From: JBGSST01 sp041736915
GTDB lineage: Bacteria > Bdellovibrionota > FAC87 > UBA2466
DNA length: 42,510 nucleotides
Assembly (NCBI GenBank): GCA_041736915.1
Contig: JBGSST010000161.1
Span: 1-42,510 of the forward strand
Direction of reading: 5' to 3'
Positions 18,966 to 28,756 of this stretch are shown piece by piece; within the stretch, counting starts at the first letter, position 1; every line of letters starts with the position of its first letter. Below the pieces are notes generated by a model, which was not told where the DNA came from, searched no databases, and worked only from the letters and a program-made list of their open reading frames with translations. A program made the position numbers and the translations under genes.

Positions 18966-20096
18966 TTACTCCGATTCGAAGATGATGGAGTCGTCGGTGC
19001 CCCAGCCGCGCCGGGCGATGGAGGTGATTTTCTGGGTTGGTTTCAGCCAGGTCTGCTGCTCCATCCACTGATGGAAATCTCCGCGCCCCTCGCGGCAAAT
19101 CACTTTTATTTTTTTGCCGTCTCGCTTGGCTTCCGCGGCGCGTTCTTTGATTTTCTTAAAGAGGATCTCACGCGTGATGGAGTTCACCGGATCGTACATG
19201 TAGTAAACCTCGGCGGGCGGTAGCACGAAGTCCGGGGCCGAAAGATCCTGCTCGAGTAGCTCCGCCTCTTTAAAACCAAGATTGGCGAAAATCTTTTTTC
19301 CCGCCGCTACGCGATCGGGATTGATCTCGTAGCCTTTGAATTTCACCCCCGGATGTCTTGCGGCGATGAACATGCCAATGCGTCCGTAGCTCGCCCCGAG
19401 ATCCACCACCGTTTGTCCGGGCTCTAGCTGGGCGGCCGCGAAGAAAGCCTCCATGTCGGCGTAGGTAGTGTTTTGGCTATTGGCGTTCAGGCGGCGAAGG
19501 CTCCAGTCAGCTTCCCCCGCGGCGCTTTTCATTCCGCGCGTGTGCTTCATTTCCATGGGCACTCTTTGCTCTTCCCTATCGATATCCAATCCGTAAACAC
19601 GATCGAGCACTAGACTCATTTCGTAGCGCCAGTGCTCCTGGGCGGATTTATAAAGACTTCTCTCGGCCCCCCGAAAGGGTTCGGCGAACGCCTTCTGATT
19701 TTGCACGATCTTGAGCCGCTCGGCGGGCGTGAGGTCTTTCAGTAAATGGAACCACAGCCAGTTGGCGTGGCCGGCCATCTTCTCCCTCACCTCCAGATCG
19801 AACTCGTAAGCCAGGTGACTATGCTTTCCCGTCGCCAGCAGAAACGAGGCGGCCAGGCGAAAGCGTTCCAGCGGCGGCATGGTTTCGATTCGCTCCATGA
19901 ACTCCGAGCGAGACAGATTGGCGTACTCGGTAAGGCGCGTAACCTCTTCCGGGTTCCACTCCGCCGCGGGGCTAGCAAGCTTGGCTAGAATGTGTCCGCG
20001 CGGGGTTAGGCAGCTATTGGTAGAGCCCGTCGCCACTGGCACGCCGAGCCAGGCGCACACGAATAGCGGGATCGCTAGCTGGCGAAAGAATTTCAT
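18966..20096 (-). CDS. class I SAM methyltransferase with predicted signal peptide
   Basis: The 376-residue protein starts with a convincing signal sequence (MKFFRQLAIPLFVCAWLGVP, cleavage near residues 23-28). The C-terminal half (about 205-370) is a Rossmann-type methyltransferase: motif I TVVDLGASYGRIG (229-241), an acidic residue E257 after strand 2 in FKGYEINP, and EQDLSAPDF as the next strand. The entry NTTYADMEAFFAAA before motif I recalls DOT1-like enzymes. The middle part (about 40-200) is helical and unassigned. Export of a SAM enzyme is odd because SAM is cytoplasmic. It is followed by the secreted unknown at 17238 and preceded by a PilZ gene (13-base gap). Confidence 0.82.
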   Translation of the reverse strand: MKFFRQLAIPLFVCAWLGVPVATGSTNSCLTPRGHILAKLASPAAEWNPEEVTRLTEYANLSRSEFMERIETMPPLERFRLAASFLLATGKHSHLAYEFDLEVREKMAGHANWLWFHLLKDLTPAERLKIVQNQKAFAEPFRGAERSLYKSAQEHWRYEMSLVLDRVYGLDIDREEQRVPMEMKHTRGMKSAAGEADWSLRRLNANSQNTTYADMEAFFAAAQLEPGQTVVDLGASYGRIGMFIAARHPGVKFKGYEINPDRVAAGKKIFANLGFKEAELLEQDLSAPDFVLPPAEVYYMYDPVNSITREILFKKIKERAAEAKRDGKKIKVICREGRGDFHQWMEQQTWLKPTQKITSIARRGWGTDDSIIFESE

Positions 20097-20109
20097 AGGC
20101 AGTCGAAAG

Positions 20110-20649
20110 TTAGGCGGCGGCCGCGTTTTTTTGAACGAGATCGTCGGTGGTGATGTTCGGCTCGAAGAGGGTGCAAACGCGGTTCACGCGGTACCGCAGC
20201 GCCAACAGGTCGAGCCCTTGCAGATGAGGGATCGCCTTTAAGTGTTTGCGGATCTCGGTGAAGTCGGGACGGGGCACGGACAGCAGCCGCTTCAGCTCCA
20301 GGTAGCTGGTCTGCTCATTCAGGATGTGCAGATTGAGCAGGGATCGCAAAGAGTCGCTTACGTCGAGAAAGAACAGGCCCATACCGCATTCGACGTCGCA
20401 TCGCTGCTTGTCAAAAACCAGATGAACTACCTTCACCTTTAAGCAAACGGAGTGGGTCTGGTACGGAAAACAGAACGCGACGTGCCCCGTGGTTTCGATG
20501 GGGAACAGGTCGAGCGTCGATAGGAACAGGCCCCCGCGGCTCATGTTGGAGGCGTTCGCGGTGAGTGACCGAGTGCCGTCGGTAAAGATTGCCTTCTCGA
20601 AAAATGGAAGACGGTACTCTTTTCTCTTCTCTTGGAAATTATCCGTCAT
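20110..20649 (-). CDS. PilZ-domain protein
   Basis: The 179-residue protein has the PilZ c-di-GMP-binding signature in order: RKEYR near residues 9-13 (RxxxR) and NMSRGG at about 34-39 (D/NxSxxG). A beta-rich domain follows to about 100, then a helical extension to the C-terminus, which ends in four alanines. PilZ proteins switch motility, secretion or polysaccharide systems when c-di-GMP binds. The partner is not evident. It sits between a small membrane-anchored protein and the exported methyltransferase on the same strand, with short gaps. Confidence 0.88.
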   Translation of the reverse strand: MTDNFQEKRKEYRLPFFEKAIFTDGTRSLTANASNMSRGGLFLSTLDLFPIETTGHVAFCFPYQTHSVCLKVKVVHLVFDKQRCDVECGMGLFFLDVSDSLRSLLNLHILNEQTSYLELKRLLSVPRPDFTEIRKHLKAIPHLQGLDLLALRYRVNRVCTLFEPNITTDDLVQKNAAAA

Positions 20650-20668
20650 GTTTTGCTCCCGAACGGGA

Positions 20669-20980
20669 TTACTGAAGAATGCGAAGCAGGGATTCGCGGT
20701 CGGACGACGAGATGGCCTCGCCGTTTTTCTTTTGGGACTTCTCGTCGGAGCCGTCTTCGTCTTTCGGGCCGATGCGCTGGTTGGCGCCCGGCAGATAGCG
20801 GGGCAGGCTAGCTACGAGGGACGACTTCGAAATCTTGTCCTTGGTGGACTTAAAGCTGCTTTTCACCCAACCGGAAAAATGTTCCCCGATGGTCCGCTCT
20901 TGCACCTCGACCTGCCCAAGCATCAGCACGGCACTAACCACGAAGAGGAACCGAAAGATTTTGAAGAGTAAGCTCAGCAT
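20669..20980 (-). CDS. small membrane-anchored protein of unknown function
   Basis: The 103-residue protein has one N-terminal hydrophobic segment (about 3-22, LSLLFKIFRFLFVVSAVLML), possibly an uncleaved anchor or signal peptide. The rest is polar, with Lys/Ser-rich stretches and a charged tail (KDEDGSDEKSQKKNG). No family is recognised. It is the first gene of the minus-strand run that includes the PilZ protein 19 bases downstream, so it may belong to the same regulated process. Confidence 0.65.
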   Translation of the reverse strand: MLSLLFKIFRFLFVVSAVLMLGQVEVQERTIGEHFSGWVKSSFKSTKDKISKSSLVASLPRYLPGANQRIGPKDEDGSDEKSQKKNGEAISSSDRESLLRILQ

Positions 20981-21075
20981 GTTGTTGGGGGAATGACTAA
21001 TTCTACCATAGGAATCGGGGTGACGCGTCTAGGTGAATTCGGGCGGCTCGCGTATCATTATTTCTAGGAGCTCTC

Positions 21076-21531
21076 ATGTCGCAACCTTCACAGGTCCGCG
21101 GTGAGAGTAACGGAACCTGGCTACCCCTCATCGAGTATTCAGTTCGAAGTGGACTCTCCCTCAGTACGATCCGCCGTAAAATCAAGAGCCACACTTTGAC
21201 CTATCGTATGGAGAACGGCCGATATCTCATCTTCTTTGAAGGTGCGACTACCGGTCTGCGCTCAATTCCCGTCACCTCAGTCGAAAGAGAAATCGAGCCG
21301 GAAATCGAGAAGGGGCTTTCCATGGAAACTCAAATGAACACCTCGAGAATGACCGAAAACAATGTGGATGGAGCCATCCGCATGGTTAGCGAAGCTTTCG
21401 AGTGTGCTCTTCGTGAAAAAGACGAGCGTATCCAGCTTCTCGAGCGCAACAATCGTTCGCTCGAAGAACGCCTGAATGAGCTGCGATTACTCGTCAAAGT
21501 TCTCGAAGAGAAATATGAAGTCCGTTACTAA
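21076..21531 (+). CDS. putative DNA-binding protein with coiled-coil tail
   Basis: The 151-residue protein starts after a strong AGGAG ribosome site six bases upstream. Residues about 14-55 (WLPLIEYSVRSGLSLSTIRRKIKSHTLTYRMENGRYLIF) resemble an excisionase/MerR-like winged helix: a turn, a basic recognition helix STIRRKI, and a wing. A long heptad-rich C-terminal region (about 108-150, LREKDERIQLLERNNRSLEER and on) is a probable coiled coil for oligomerisation. It is likely a small regulator or nucoid-associated protein; the target is unknown. A TATCAT hexamer 20 to 30 bases upstream could be its -10. Confidence 0.75.
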   Translation: MSQPSQVRGESNGTWLPLIEYSVRSGLSLSTIRRKIKSHTLTYRMENGRYLIFFEGATTGLRSIPVTSVEREIEPEIEKGLSMETQMNTSRMTENNVDGAIRMVSEAFECALREKDERIQLLERNNRSLEERLNELRLLVKVLEEKYEVRY

Positions 21532-21638
21532 ACCGTAGGGCAATCCCAACAAAAATTCATACGCGTTATTTTGGGGAAGAAACTTCCTCGGGGCCTTGCT
21601 TTACTTGGGGCACCGAGAAAAGTTACTCTTATCCCTAG

Positions 21639-22421
21639 ATGCCGACGTGTGCCCATCGATCCGCCATCGCACTCATATTTTTCCTATTCCTATGCGTGGA
21701 GTCCCAGGCCGCCGTACCGCTCTCCCCGCTTTGGGATAAGGCGATCGAGGCCGAGGGAATTCAGCCGCCGGAAGAGCGGGTTCGCCTTTTCTCGGAATGG
21801 ATTCGCGAGGCGGAGGCACAGGGGGTACGTTCCTCCGATGCGCATTACCACCTCGCTTTGGCGCATTGGGAGAAGAAAGAGCCCGGTCACGCCGTTTACC
21901 AGCTGATGGAAAGCGCGAAGCTGAAGCAGAACCCGTTCGCGGCCTTGAGCATTCTGGGGCAGGTTCAGCAGATTGAAAGCGAGCAAAGTATCCGCGACGG
22001 GGTTTCGTCGTCGCCCATGCTCTACCTGCTGTTTACCTTCACGCCGAATCTCAACGTGCTGTTTGCCACGCTGGCCGTGTGGTGTTTCCTCGCGGCCTTT
22101 TACCTCGTTTGGTATCGGCAGCAACCCATCGGCAAAGTGCAGGTCGCTCTGTGGTTGGCCGCGGGGGTTTTCGTTACGGTACCGTTGGCGGGTGTGCTGT
22201 CGCGTTCGTTGCTCAAGCCCATCGCCGTCACCCATTCCACCGGCGTGCTTGGCGTATTCACCACCGCCGAAGCCAAAGACGAGAACCGCATCATCTCTCT
22301 GCCACCCGGGGTCCTCGTAGTTACCGAAGAGGTCAGCGGAAACATGCGGCACATCTCCCAGCCCCTGTCGGGCTGGATCGAAGCCAAGGCACTGCTGCCG
22401 ATCGATCTCATGGCGCGCTAA
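21639..22421 (+). CDS. BatE-like TPR / SH3-like membrane protein
   Basis: The 260-residue protein has a signal peptide or first helix (about 8-24), a short TPR-like part (about 30-115), two central membrane helices (about 130-158 and 166-190) and a C-terminal SH3-like domain (about 195-255) ending PLSGWIEAKALLPI. This order matches BatE of the Bacteroides aerotolerance type, although no BatA-D genes are nearby. The C-terminal domain should be periplasmic and may bind peptides or cell wall. It stands alone on the plus strand and converges on the next gene with three bases between stops. Confidence 0.72.
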   Translation: MPTCAHRSAIALIFFLFLCVESQAAVPLSPLWDKAIEAEGIQPPEERVRLFSEWIREAEAQGVRSSDAHYHLALAHWEKKEPGHAVYQLMESAKLKQNPFAALSILGQVQQIESEQSIRDGVSSSPMLYLLFTFTPNLNVLFATLAVWCFLAAFYLVWYRQQPIGKVQVALWLAAGVFVTVPLAGVLSRSLLKPIAVTHSTGVLGVFTTAEAKDENRIISLPPGVLVVTEEVSGNMRHISQPLSGWIEAKALLPIDLMAR

Positions 22422-22424
22422 GGG

Positions 22425-23411
22425 TTAGCGATTACCCGATGTGCGGCGGGCGCGATGCTGCTCGATGCCCCAGTCGATCCACTTCAATACTTCCGCCTCA
22501 TTGAGCTCGCGAATGTTTTTGGCGGCGAACTCCGGGCCATCCTTTTGGTAGTAGCGAAGCGCCAGTCGGTACATCGACAGGTTAAAGGCGTCCGTGGGGG
22601 CCAGCTTCTTTTCGGGGTCGATCTCCGCCCTCGCGAGAATCTTATTCGGGTCGAGGTAGCCGGGCGTTTCGGCATCCCGCAGCTCCGGAAACTCTTCATA
22701 CAGCCGCTGGTGGCGAAGGCCTATCTGGCGCCCGAGCTCCCGTAACCTGGGGTCGTTGCGCACTTCGACTACTACCTGGGCCTGCTCGTCGGCTTCGGCG
22801 TGAATGTCTTCTTCGCCCTCTTCCATCTTGGCGAAGTCGATCCGCTGGGTCGTGGGCTTGGCCCCCGCGGGAAGTATCTTCAGCCCCGCCGACTTGAGAA
22901 AAGTTTCCGCATAGGCGAGGTGCTCGGCGTTTCCGCGACGCGATCCTGATTTGTTATCGAGTGAGCTGACTTCGCCGTGCAGAATCTGTGACTGCCCCGC
23001 CCCGTGCACGGCGAGCTGGCTGGCCGGAATACCGAGCTTGCGCGAAAGCTGTTCCAACAGCGAGTCGTGCGTCACTAGGTTCTTGCCCGGTTGCCCCTCG
23101 ATGGCGCCCGGCGCCCGCAAGCTCCATATCAGGTAACGCTGCCCATTGGCGTGCGCGATTACGTAGACGTAGATGCCGTCTTTTACTTGCTCGGGCGATA
23201 GTTTTTCGCCGGCCTTGATGACATCACCGTAGGCATCGACCGCATTGGGATACTCACGGCTGCGTTTGGTCTTGGCAATTGACGGCGGATAATCGGGGGC
23301 GTGGGGGCCCGTCGCCACTAGCGTGCGGAAGCACTCAATCTGCGCGCAAAACGCCCCCGGGCTCGCCAGTAGCACCATCAATACGAAGTAAGATTTGGCC
23401 GGCGCACTCAA
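22425..23411 (-). CDS. secreted protein of unknown function
   Basis: The open frame runs back into the DivIVA gene, but a TTG at 23411, overlapping the DivIVA stop (TTGA), gives a 328-residue protein with a good signal peptide (SAPAKSYFVLMVLLASPGAFC). I take that as the start. Nothing in the body matches a family I know. It includes a segment GIYVYVIAHANGQRYLIWSLRAPG with beta character and an acidic stretch EEGEEDIHAEADEQAQ. The overlap suggests coupling to divIVA, so a role at the division site or pole in the periplasm is possible but unproven. Confidence 0.68.
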   Translation of the reverse strand: MSAPAKSYFVLMVLLASPGAFCAQIECFRTLVATGPHAPDYPPSIAKTKRSREYPNAVDAYGDVIKAGEKLSPEQVKDGIYVYVIAHANGQRYLIWSLRAPGAIEGQPGKNLVTHDSLLEQLSRKLGIPASQLAVHGAGQSQILHGEVSSLDNKSGSRRGNAEHLAYAETFLKSAGLKILPAGAKPTTQRIDFAKMEEGEEDIHAEADEQAQVVVEVRNDPRLRELGRQIGLRHQRLYEEFPELRDAETPGYLDPNKILARAEIDPEKKLAPTDAFNLSMYRLALRYYQKDGPEFAAKNIRELNEAEVLKWIDWGIEQHRARRTSGNR

Positions 23412-23941
23412 TGCTGATGAGGCGTATTCGGTCCTTCTTTGAGGAGCGAGCCCAGATGATTGGTGAGCGGCTCCCACGGCGCGTCTTCTTTTTTCAGCAG
23501 CTCGTAGTGGCTGTCGAGCGCCGAACGGAACGCGGTCACGAAGTTGTTGCGGCGCCGCTCGGTCTCTTCGACCTCGGTCAGCACGCGCTCGAGCCACGCT
23601 TCGGTCTTGTTGCGGATCTCGGCGGCCTTCTGCTCCACTTCCGCGTAAATCTTTTGCGATTCGGCCAGCGCGCGTTCCTTGATGTCGGCCGCTTCGGCCT
23701 GTAGCCGCTCGCGTTGTTTTTGGATCTCGTTCTCTTTGCCGCGCCAGCGGATCACCTCGTCATTGAGGCTCTGGATTTTGTCGAACAGCTCGCGCTCTTG
23801 CTTCTGCTGTTTCTCGAAGGCCTTGGCGAGGTGCTCCAAGAAATCGACGACCTCTTTGGGATCGTAGCCCAACATGACGCGGCGAAACTCTTTGGTTTTG
23901 ATGTCTACGGGAGAAACCTTAGGGGAGTTGTTGGCGCTCAC
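23408..23941 (-). CDS. divIVA: DivIVA-domain protein
   Basis: The 177-residue protein begins with the DivIVA N-terminal motif SPVDIKTKEFRRVMLGYDPKEVVDFLE (about 10-36), where the family binds curved membranes. A long coiled coil follows (about 38-130). Such proteins mark poles and division sites. The C-terminal part (about 131-177) is less regular. It is encoded with YggS and Maf upstream on the same strand, an association also known from Gram-positive division clusters, and overlaps the secreted protein gene downstream. Presence in a Gram-negative genome fits delta-type lineages. Confidence 0.9.
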   Translation of the reverse strand: MSANNSPKVSPVDIKTKEFRRVMLGYDPKEVVDFLEHLAKAFEKQQKQERELFDKIQSLNDEVIRWRGKENEIQKQRERLQAEAADIKERALAESQKIYAEVEQKAAEIRNKTEAWLERVLTEVEETERRRNNFVTAFRSALDSHYELLKKEDAPWEPLTNHLGSLLKEGPNTPHQH

Positions 23942-24022
23942 GAGTTTTCCTTTAATTTAGTGATTAAGGGAAAATTATCATGGACCGTTTTCGTAAGCCA
24001 AGCCGCGCCGGTTAGAGACGGC

Positions 24023-24685
24023 TTAGGGCCTTGCGGGCCGCTCACCGAAAAGCACGGTGCCCAGACGAATCAACGTGGAACCTTCTTCGAGGGCGACGGC
24101 ATAGTCTTCACTGGTGCCCATCGACAGACGCCGCCACGCGCCTTTGCCGAACTCGTCGAACAGCGCCCGCAGCTTTTTGAAATGAGGACGACGATTTTCC
24201 ACCGGCTGCAAAGGCGGCGGCATACCCATCAAACCGTCCACGTCGAGGTGGTGCAGCAAGCGCAGCTGAAACAGAAACTCTTCGAGATTCTCCGGCGGAA
24301 TTCCCGACTTCGAATCCTCACCGCCCACGTTTACTTCGACCAGTACCTTGATGCGCCGGTTCTTCTCTTCGAGCCGGCGGTTCAGCTCTTGCGCCACGCT
24401 GATGCGGTCTAGGCTCTGCACGCAGTCGTAATCCACCAGCTCGCGCGCTTTTCGGCTTTGGATATGGCCGATGAAGTGCCACTCGCCCTTGAAATCGGAC
24501 AGCTGCTCGCGCAGGGCGTGACCTTCCTGCACGTAGTTGTTGCCCAAGACATTGAGGCCATCGGCAATGCGCGCCCGAACTTTGTCCACCGGCTGCGCTT
24601 TGCAGGCGCCGAGGATTGTCACGCGTTCGGGATGGGGGCTACGGTGACGAATCTCGTCCTGCAGCTTCTCCCACTCGGCGCTCAT
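24023..24685 (-). CDS. YggS/PLPBP-family pyridoxal-phosphate homeostasis protein
   Basis: The 220-residue single-domain TIM-barrel protein binds pyridoxal phosphate through K29 in LGACKAQP and has no known catalytic activity; it buffers PLP supply. Conserved blocks are NNYVQE, WHFIGHIQSRKAREL, VNVGGEDSKSG and MGTSEDY followed by STLIRLGTVLFG. Two small deviations from the common family sequence are NNYVQE for ENYVQE and HIQ for the usual PLQ. I choose ATG 24685 because it overlaps the maf stop as ATGA; an ATG at 24703 is less likely. Confidence 0.93.
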   Translation of the reverse strand: MSAEWEKLQDEIRHRSPHPERVTILGACKAQPVDKVRARIADGLNVLGNNYVQEGHALREQLSDFKGEWHFIGHIQSRKARELVDYDCVQSLDRISVAQELNRRLEEKNRRIKVLVEVNVGGEDSKSGIPPENLEEFLFQLRLLHHLDVDGLMGMPPPLQPVENRRPHFKKLRALFDEFGKGAWRRLSMGTSEDYAVALEEGSTLIRLGTVLFGERPARP

Positions 24686-25302
24686 TTGTGCCCCGGGAAC
24701 CATTCAAAAATGGGAATGCCGGTGTGTAGCTCCAGCTGCTTCAAGAGGCGTTCGGTCGGTAAACCCATCACGTTGGTATAAGAGCCCACGATCTTTTCGA
24801 TGAAGACGCAGCTAGCTCCCTGTACGGCGTAACTACCGGCCTTGTCGTACGGCTCTTGGATGCGCGAGTAGGCTACGATCTCTTGATCGGTCAGCGTGCG
24901 GAAGACGACCTCACTGGTCTCGACAAAATGGGTCACCTTATTCGCGGTAACGAGCGCCACCCCGGTCATCACCTTGTGGCTCCGGCCCGAAAGCGCCCGC
25001 AGCATGGCCACGACGTCCGCCGGATTTCTCGGCTTGCCCAAAACGGTCTCGTTCACCGCCACCAGCGTATCGGCTCCAATCGAGAGCCCTTTATCGTCAC
25101 CGCACTGGGCAAACCCCATTTTCGCTTTGGACTCGGCATTCTCTTTGAGGATCTCTTCGAGCGTTTCCACGCTCGGGTGCTTCTCCTCATCGGTGGTGCG
25201 AACCACGTGGAATGGCAGGCCTAAAGCCTCGAGAAGTTGCCTTCGCCGCGGTGAGGTCGACGCCAAATAGAGCCGGATAGGTGTGGTGGGAACAATGTGC
25301 AT
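24682..25302 (-). CDS. maf: Maf-type nucleotide pyrophosphatase
   Basis: Maf enzymes hydrolyse dTTP, UTP or modified nucleotides and are linked to division arrest. The signature YLASTSPRRRQLLEALG lies near the N-terminus, followed by GADTLV, GKPRNP, LSGRSHKVMTGVAL, and YDKAGSYAVQG with FIEKIVGSYTNVMGLP. The start is taken at ATG 25302 (206 residues), close to the family length; an upstream ATG at 25344 would add 14 unconserved residues. The coding end overlaps yggS by 4 bases. Confidence 0.95.
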   Translation of the reverse strand: MHIVPTTPIRLYLASTSPRRRQLLEALGLPFHVVRTTDEEKHPSVETLEEILKENAESKAKMGFAQCGDDKGLSIGADTLVAVNETVLGKPRNPADVVAMLRALSGRSHKVMTGVALVTANKVTHFVETSEVVFRTLTDQEIVAYSRIQEPYDKAGSYAVQGASCVFIEKIVGSYTNVMGLPTERLLKQLELHTGIPIFEWFPGHK

Positions 25303-25443
25303 GATGCCCAGTCGGACCGTAGAAGAATTAATGCATTCGGTCAACGACTCTATGTAGCAAAAAAATGACGCATTTAACTGACTGAAAATATGAAAAATTA
25401 CCTTATGCGTAATCCCTTCTGTGTCAAAAAACCATCAACATCC

Positions 25444-25472
25444 GTGCAAAGCCCCACTACCCGTGGTATAAG
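25444..25472 (+). promoter_or_regulatory. possible promoter of carD
   Basis: TATAAG (25467-25472) gives a good -10, with a weak -35 GTGCAA (25444-25449) 17 bases upstream. CarD-dependent promoters often have poor -35 elements, but that link is inference. Confidence 0.35.
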
Positions 25473-25509
25473 CAGTTCTCCAAAATTTTCCTTTTGTTCT
25501 GGGGTCAGT

Positions 25510-26007
25510 ATGCATCAATTCAAAGTGGGCGATAACGCAGTTCATCTCTCCCACGGGGTAGGTGTCGTAAGAGGCATCGAAGAACGCGAGTTCGGTAAGG
25601 GTAACAAACAGCGTTTCTATATCCTCGAGATCCAAGACAACGGCGCGCCTAAAAAGGTGTTCGTGCCTATCGAGACGTCGGCTACGCGCCTGCGCCCGAT
25701 CATCAAGCAGAACCAGGTGGAAGAGGTCTATAAGATCCTTCGCAACCGTGAGCCGTCGGACATCGACCACCAGACGTGGAACCGCCGGTACCGCGAGTAC
25801 ATGGAGAAAATCCACACTGGACAGGTGCACGAGATTGCGCAAGTGTTGCGGGCGTTGTTCCTCTTGAAGCACGATAAAGAGCTCTCTTTTGGAGAGCGCA
25901 AGCTTCTCGACCAAGCGAAGACGCTGCTAGTAAAAGAGCTCTCGCTGGCCCAAAATCTGAAGGAAGAACAAGTAGAGAAAGAGCTTGAAGCCATCTTCGG
26001 AACCTGA
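25510..26007 (+). CDS. CarD/CdnL-family RNA polymerase-binding regulator
   Basis: ATG 25510 gives a 165-residue CarD-family protein; a 40-residue in-frame extension upstream is unconserved and rejected. The N-terminal RNA polymerase-interaction domain starts FKVGDNAVHLSHGVGVVRGIEERE and continues with YILEIQDNGAPKKVFVPIETSATRLRPI, typical of the family shared with TRCF. The C-terminal helical domain (about 70-165) contacts DNA near the promoter. CarD stabilises open complexes at many genes, including rRNA promoters. It heads the run carD-ispD-ispF-cysS. The CarD family occurs in delta-type Proteobacteria, Actinobacteria and Firmicutes. Confidence 0.95.
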   Translation: MHQFKVGDNAVHLSHGVGVVRGIEEREFGKGNKQRFYILEIQDNGAPKKVFVPIETSATRLRPIIKQNQVEEVYKILRNREPSDIDHQTWNRRYREYMEKIHTGQVHEIAQVLRALFLLKHDKELSFGERKLLDQAKTLLVKELSLAQNLKEEQVEKELEAIFGT

Positions 26008-26028
26008 CCCTAACCAGTACTTTTACGC

Positions 26029-26784
26029 ATGCTGACCATGGACGCCATTTTATTGGGCGGTGGTACCGGCTCGCGTTTTGCCTCTTCGGCTTCGGCGAAG
26101 CCTGAGACTCAGCCAAAACAGTTTCAAATGCTGGGCAATGCCCCGGTGTTCGTTCACGCGCTGCGATCCCTGATCGCGCTCGACTGCTTTCGGCAGATCA
26201 TTCTCACGACGCCGAAAGCATCGATTGGGCAAACCGAAGAGCTTTTGGATACCTACGTCGTACCTTCGAAATCCACCGTGATCCGAGTGATCGCCGGGGG
26301 AGAGACGCGGCAAGAAAGCTCGTTCCTCGCATTGGAGGCCGTCGAGGCCCTCAATCCGATTCCGGATCGCGTGCTGATTCACGACGCCTGCCGTCCGTAT
26401 TTGTCCGCGCCCTTCATGGAGCGCGTTCGCGCCTGCCTGCTGGACCGTGCCTACGGCGCGTGGGTTCCGGTCGTGCCCGTGGTCGAAACGCTCAAGCGAA
26501 TTGAGCAGGAACGCGTGGTCGAGACTCTCGATCGCCAGGTGATCCACCGCGTACAAACGCCGCAAATTTTCGAGTACACCGTGATTCGTGAGCTGTCGGA
26601 CAAGGTTCGCCAGAATCCGGAGCTGCAGTTCACCGATGATGCCTCGCTTTGTGAGTACTACGGTATTCCGGTGGGGGCGTTCGAAGGCGACCTCCGTAAT
26701 ATCAAGCTCACCTACGAGTTCGAGCTGGCCGCTCTGAAACAGTTCATTCAGCTCCGCGAAAGCGCGGAAGCCGAAAGGCAATAA
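26029..26784 (+). CDS. ispD: 2-C-methyl-D-erythritol 4-phosphate cytidylyltransferase
   Basis: This is the third enzyme of the MEP isoprenoid pathway, which joins MEP to CTP. The 251-residue protein has the nucleotidyltransferase loop LLGGGTGSRF (about 8-17) followed by KQF, and DACRPYL at about 118-124 in the active site. The C-terminal QTPQIF and DDASLCEYYG segments are as in the family. It begins 21 bases after carD and is followed after 5 bases by ispF. ATG 26029 or ATG 26038 could be used. Confidence 0.95.
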   Translation: MLTMDAILLGGGTGSRFASSASAKPETQPKQFQMLGNAPVFVHALRSLIALDCFRQIILTTPKASIGQTEELLDTYVVPSKSTVIRVIAGGETRQESSFLALEAVEALNPIPDRVLIHDACRPYLSAPFMERVRACLLDRAYGAWVPVVPVVETLKRIEQERVVETLDRQVIHRVQTPQIFEYTVIRELSDKVRQNPELQFTDDASLCEYYGIPVGAFEGDLRNIKLTYEFELAALKQFIQLRESAEAERQ

Positions 26785-26789
26785 GTACT

Positions 26790-27277
26790 ATGCGATTCGG
26801 TATTGGTTACGACATCCACCGTCTGGTCCCCGTTGATAACGAGGGCACCATCATGCTGGGTGGCGTTGCCGTCCCCTGTAAGTTCAAGACGATTGCGCAC
26901 TCCGACGGCGACGTGATCCTTCACTCCATCACCGATGCGTTGCTCGGTAGCCTGGCGTTAGGCGACATCGGCCAGTGGTTTTCCGATAAAGACCCCGTGA
27001 ACAAAGATCGCAACAGTCAGGACTTTCTTCAGGCCGCGATGGCGGAAGTAAAGCGGATGGGCTGGGTCGTCGCGCAGCTGGATCTCAACCTCTTTGCGGA
27101 AGAGCCCAAGATTGCCCCGGTGTCGGATTCTATCCGCCAGAATCTTTGCCGCTCGCTCGGCCTCGAAATGACTTCGGTCAGCTTGAAGGCCAAGACCATG
27201 GAAGGCTTAGGCCCCATCGGCGAGAAAAAAGCCGTGGCCTGCCAGGCCCTCATCGTCATTCGGTCCGTGAAACACTA

Positions 27278-27278
<1 letters not shown>
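26790..27278 (+). CDS. ispF: 2-C-methyl-D-erythritol 2,4-cyclodiphosphate synthase
   Basis: This 162-residue enzyme cyclises the CDP-ME-2-phosphate intermediate in the MEP pathway. The metal ligands D8 and H10 (GYDIHR) and H45 (VILHSITDALLG) are present, and the length matches the family. It lies 5 bases after ispD, and its stop shares one base with the cysS start (TAATG), so ispD-ispF-cysS is a tight operon. Confidence 0.97.

Positions 27279-28752
<1,474 letters not shown>

Positions 28753-28756
<4 letters not shown>

Noticed and set aside
21574..21590. Small GGGGAAG-AAA-CTTCCTC hairpin
   Set aside because: No T-run follows, so it is not a terminator; no other role supported.
25390..25509. 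In-frame N-terminal extension of carD
   Set aside because: The extension is unlike CarD proteins and would cross the likely promoter.
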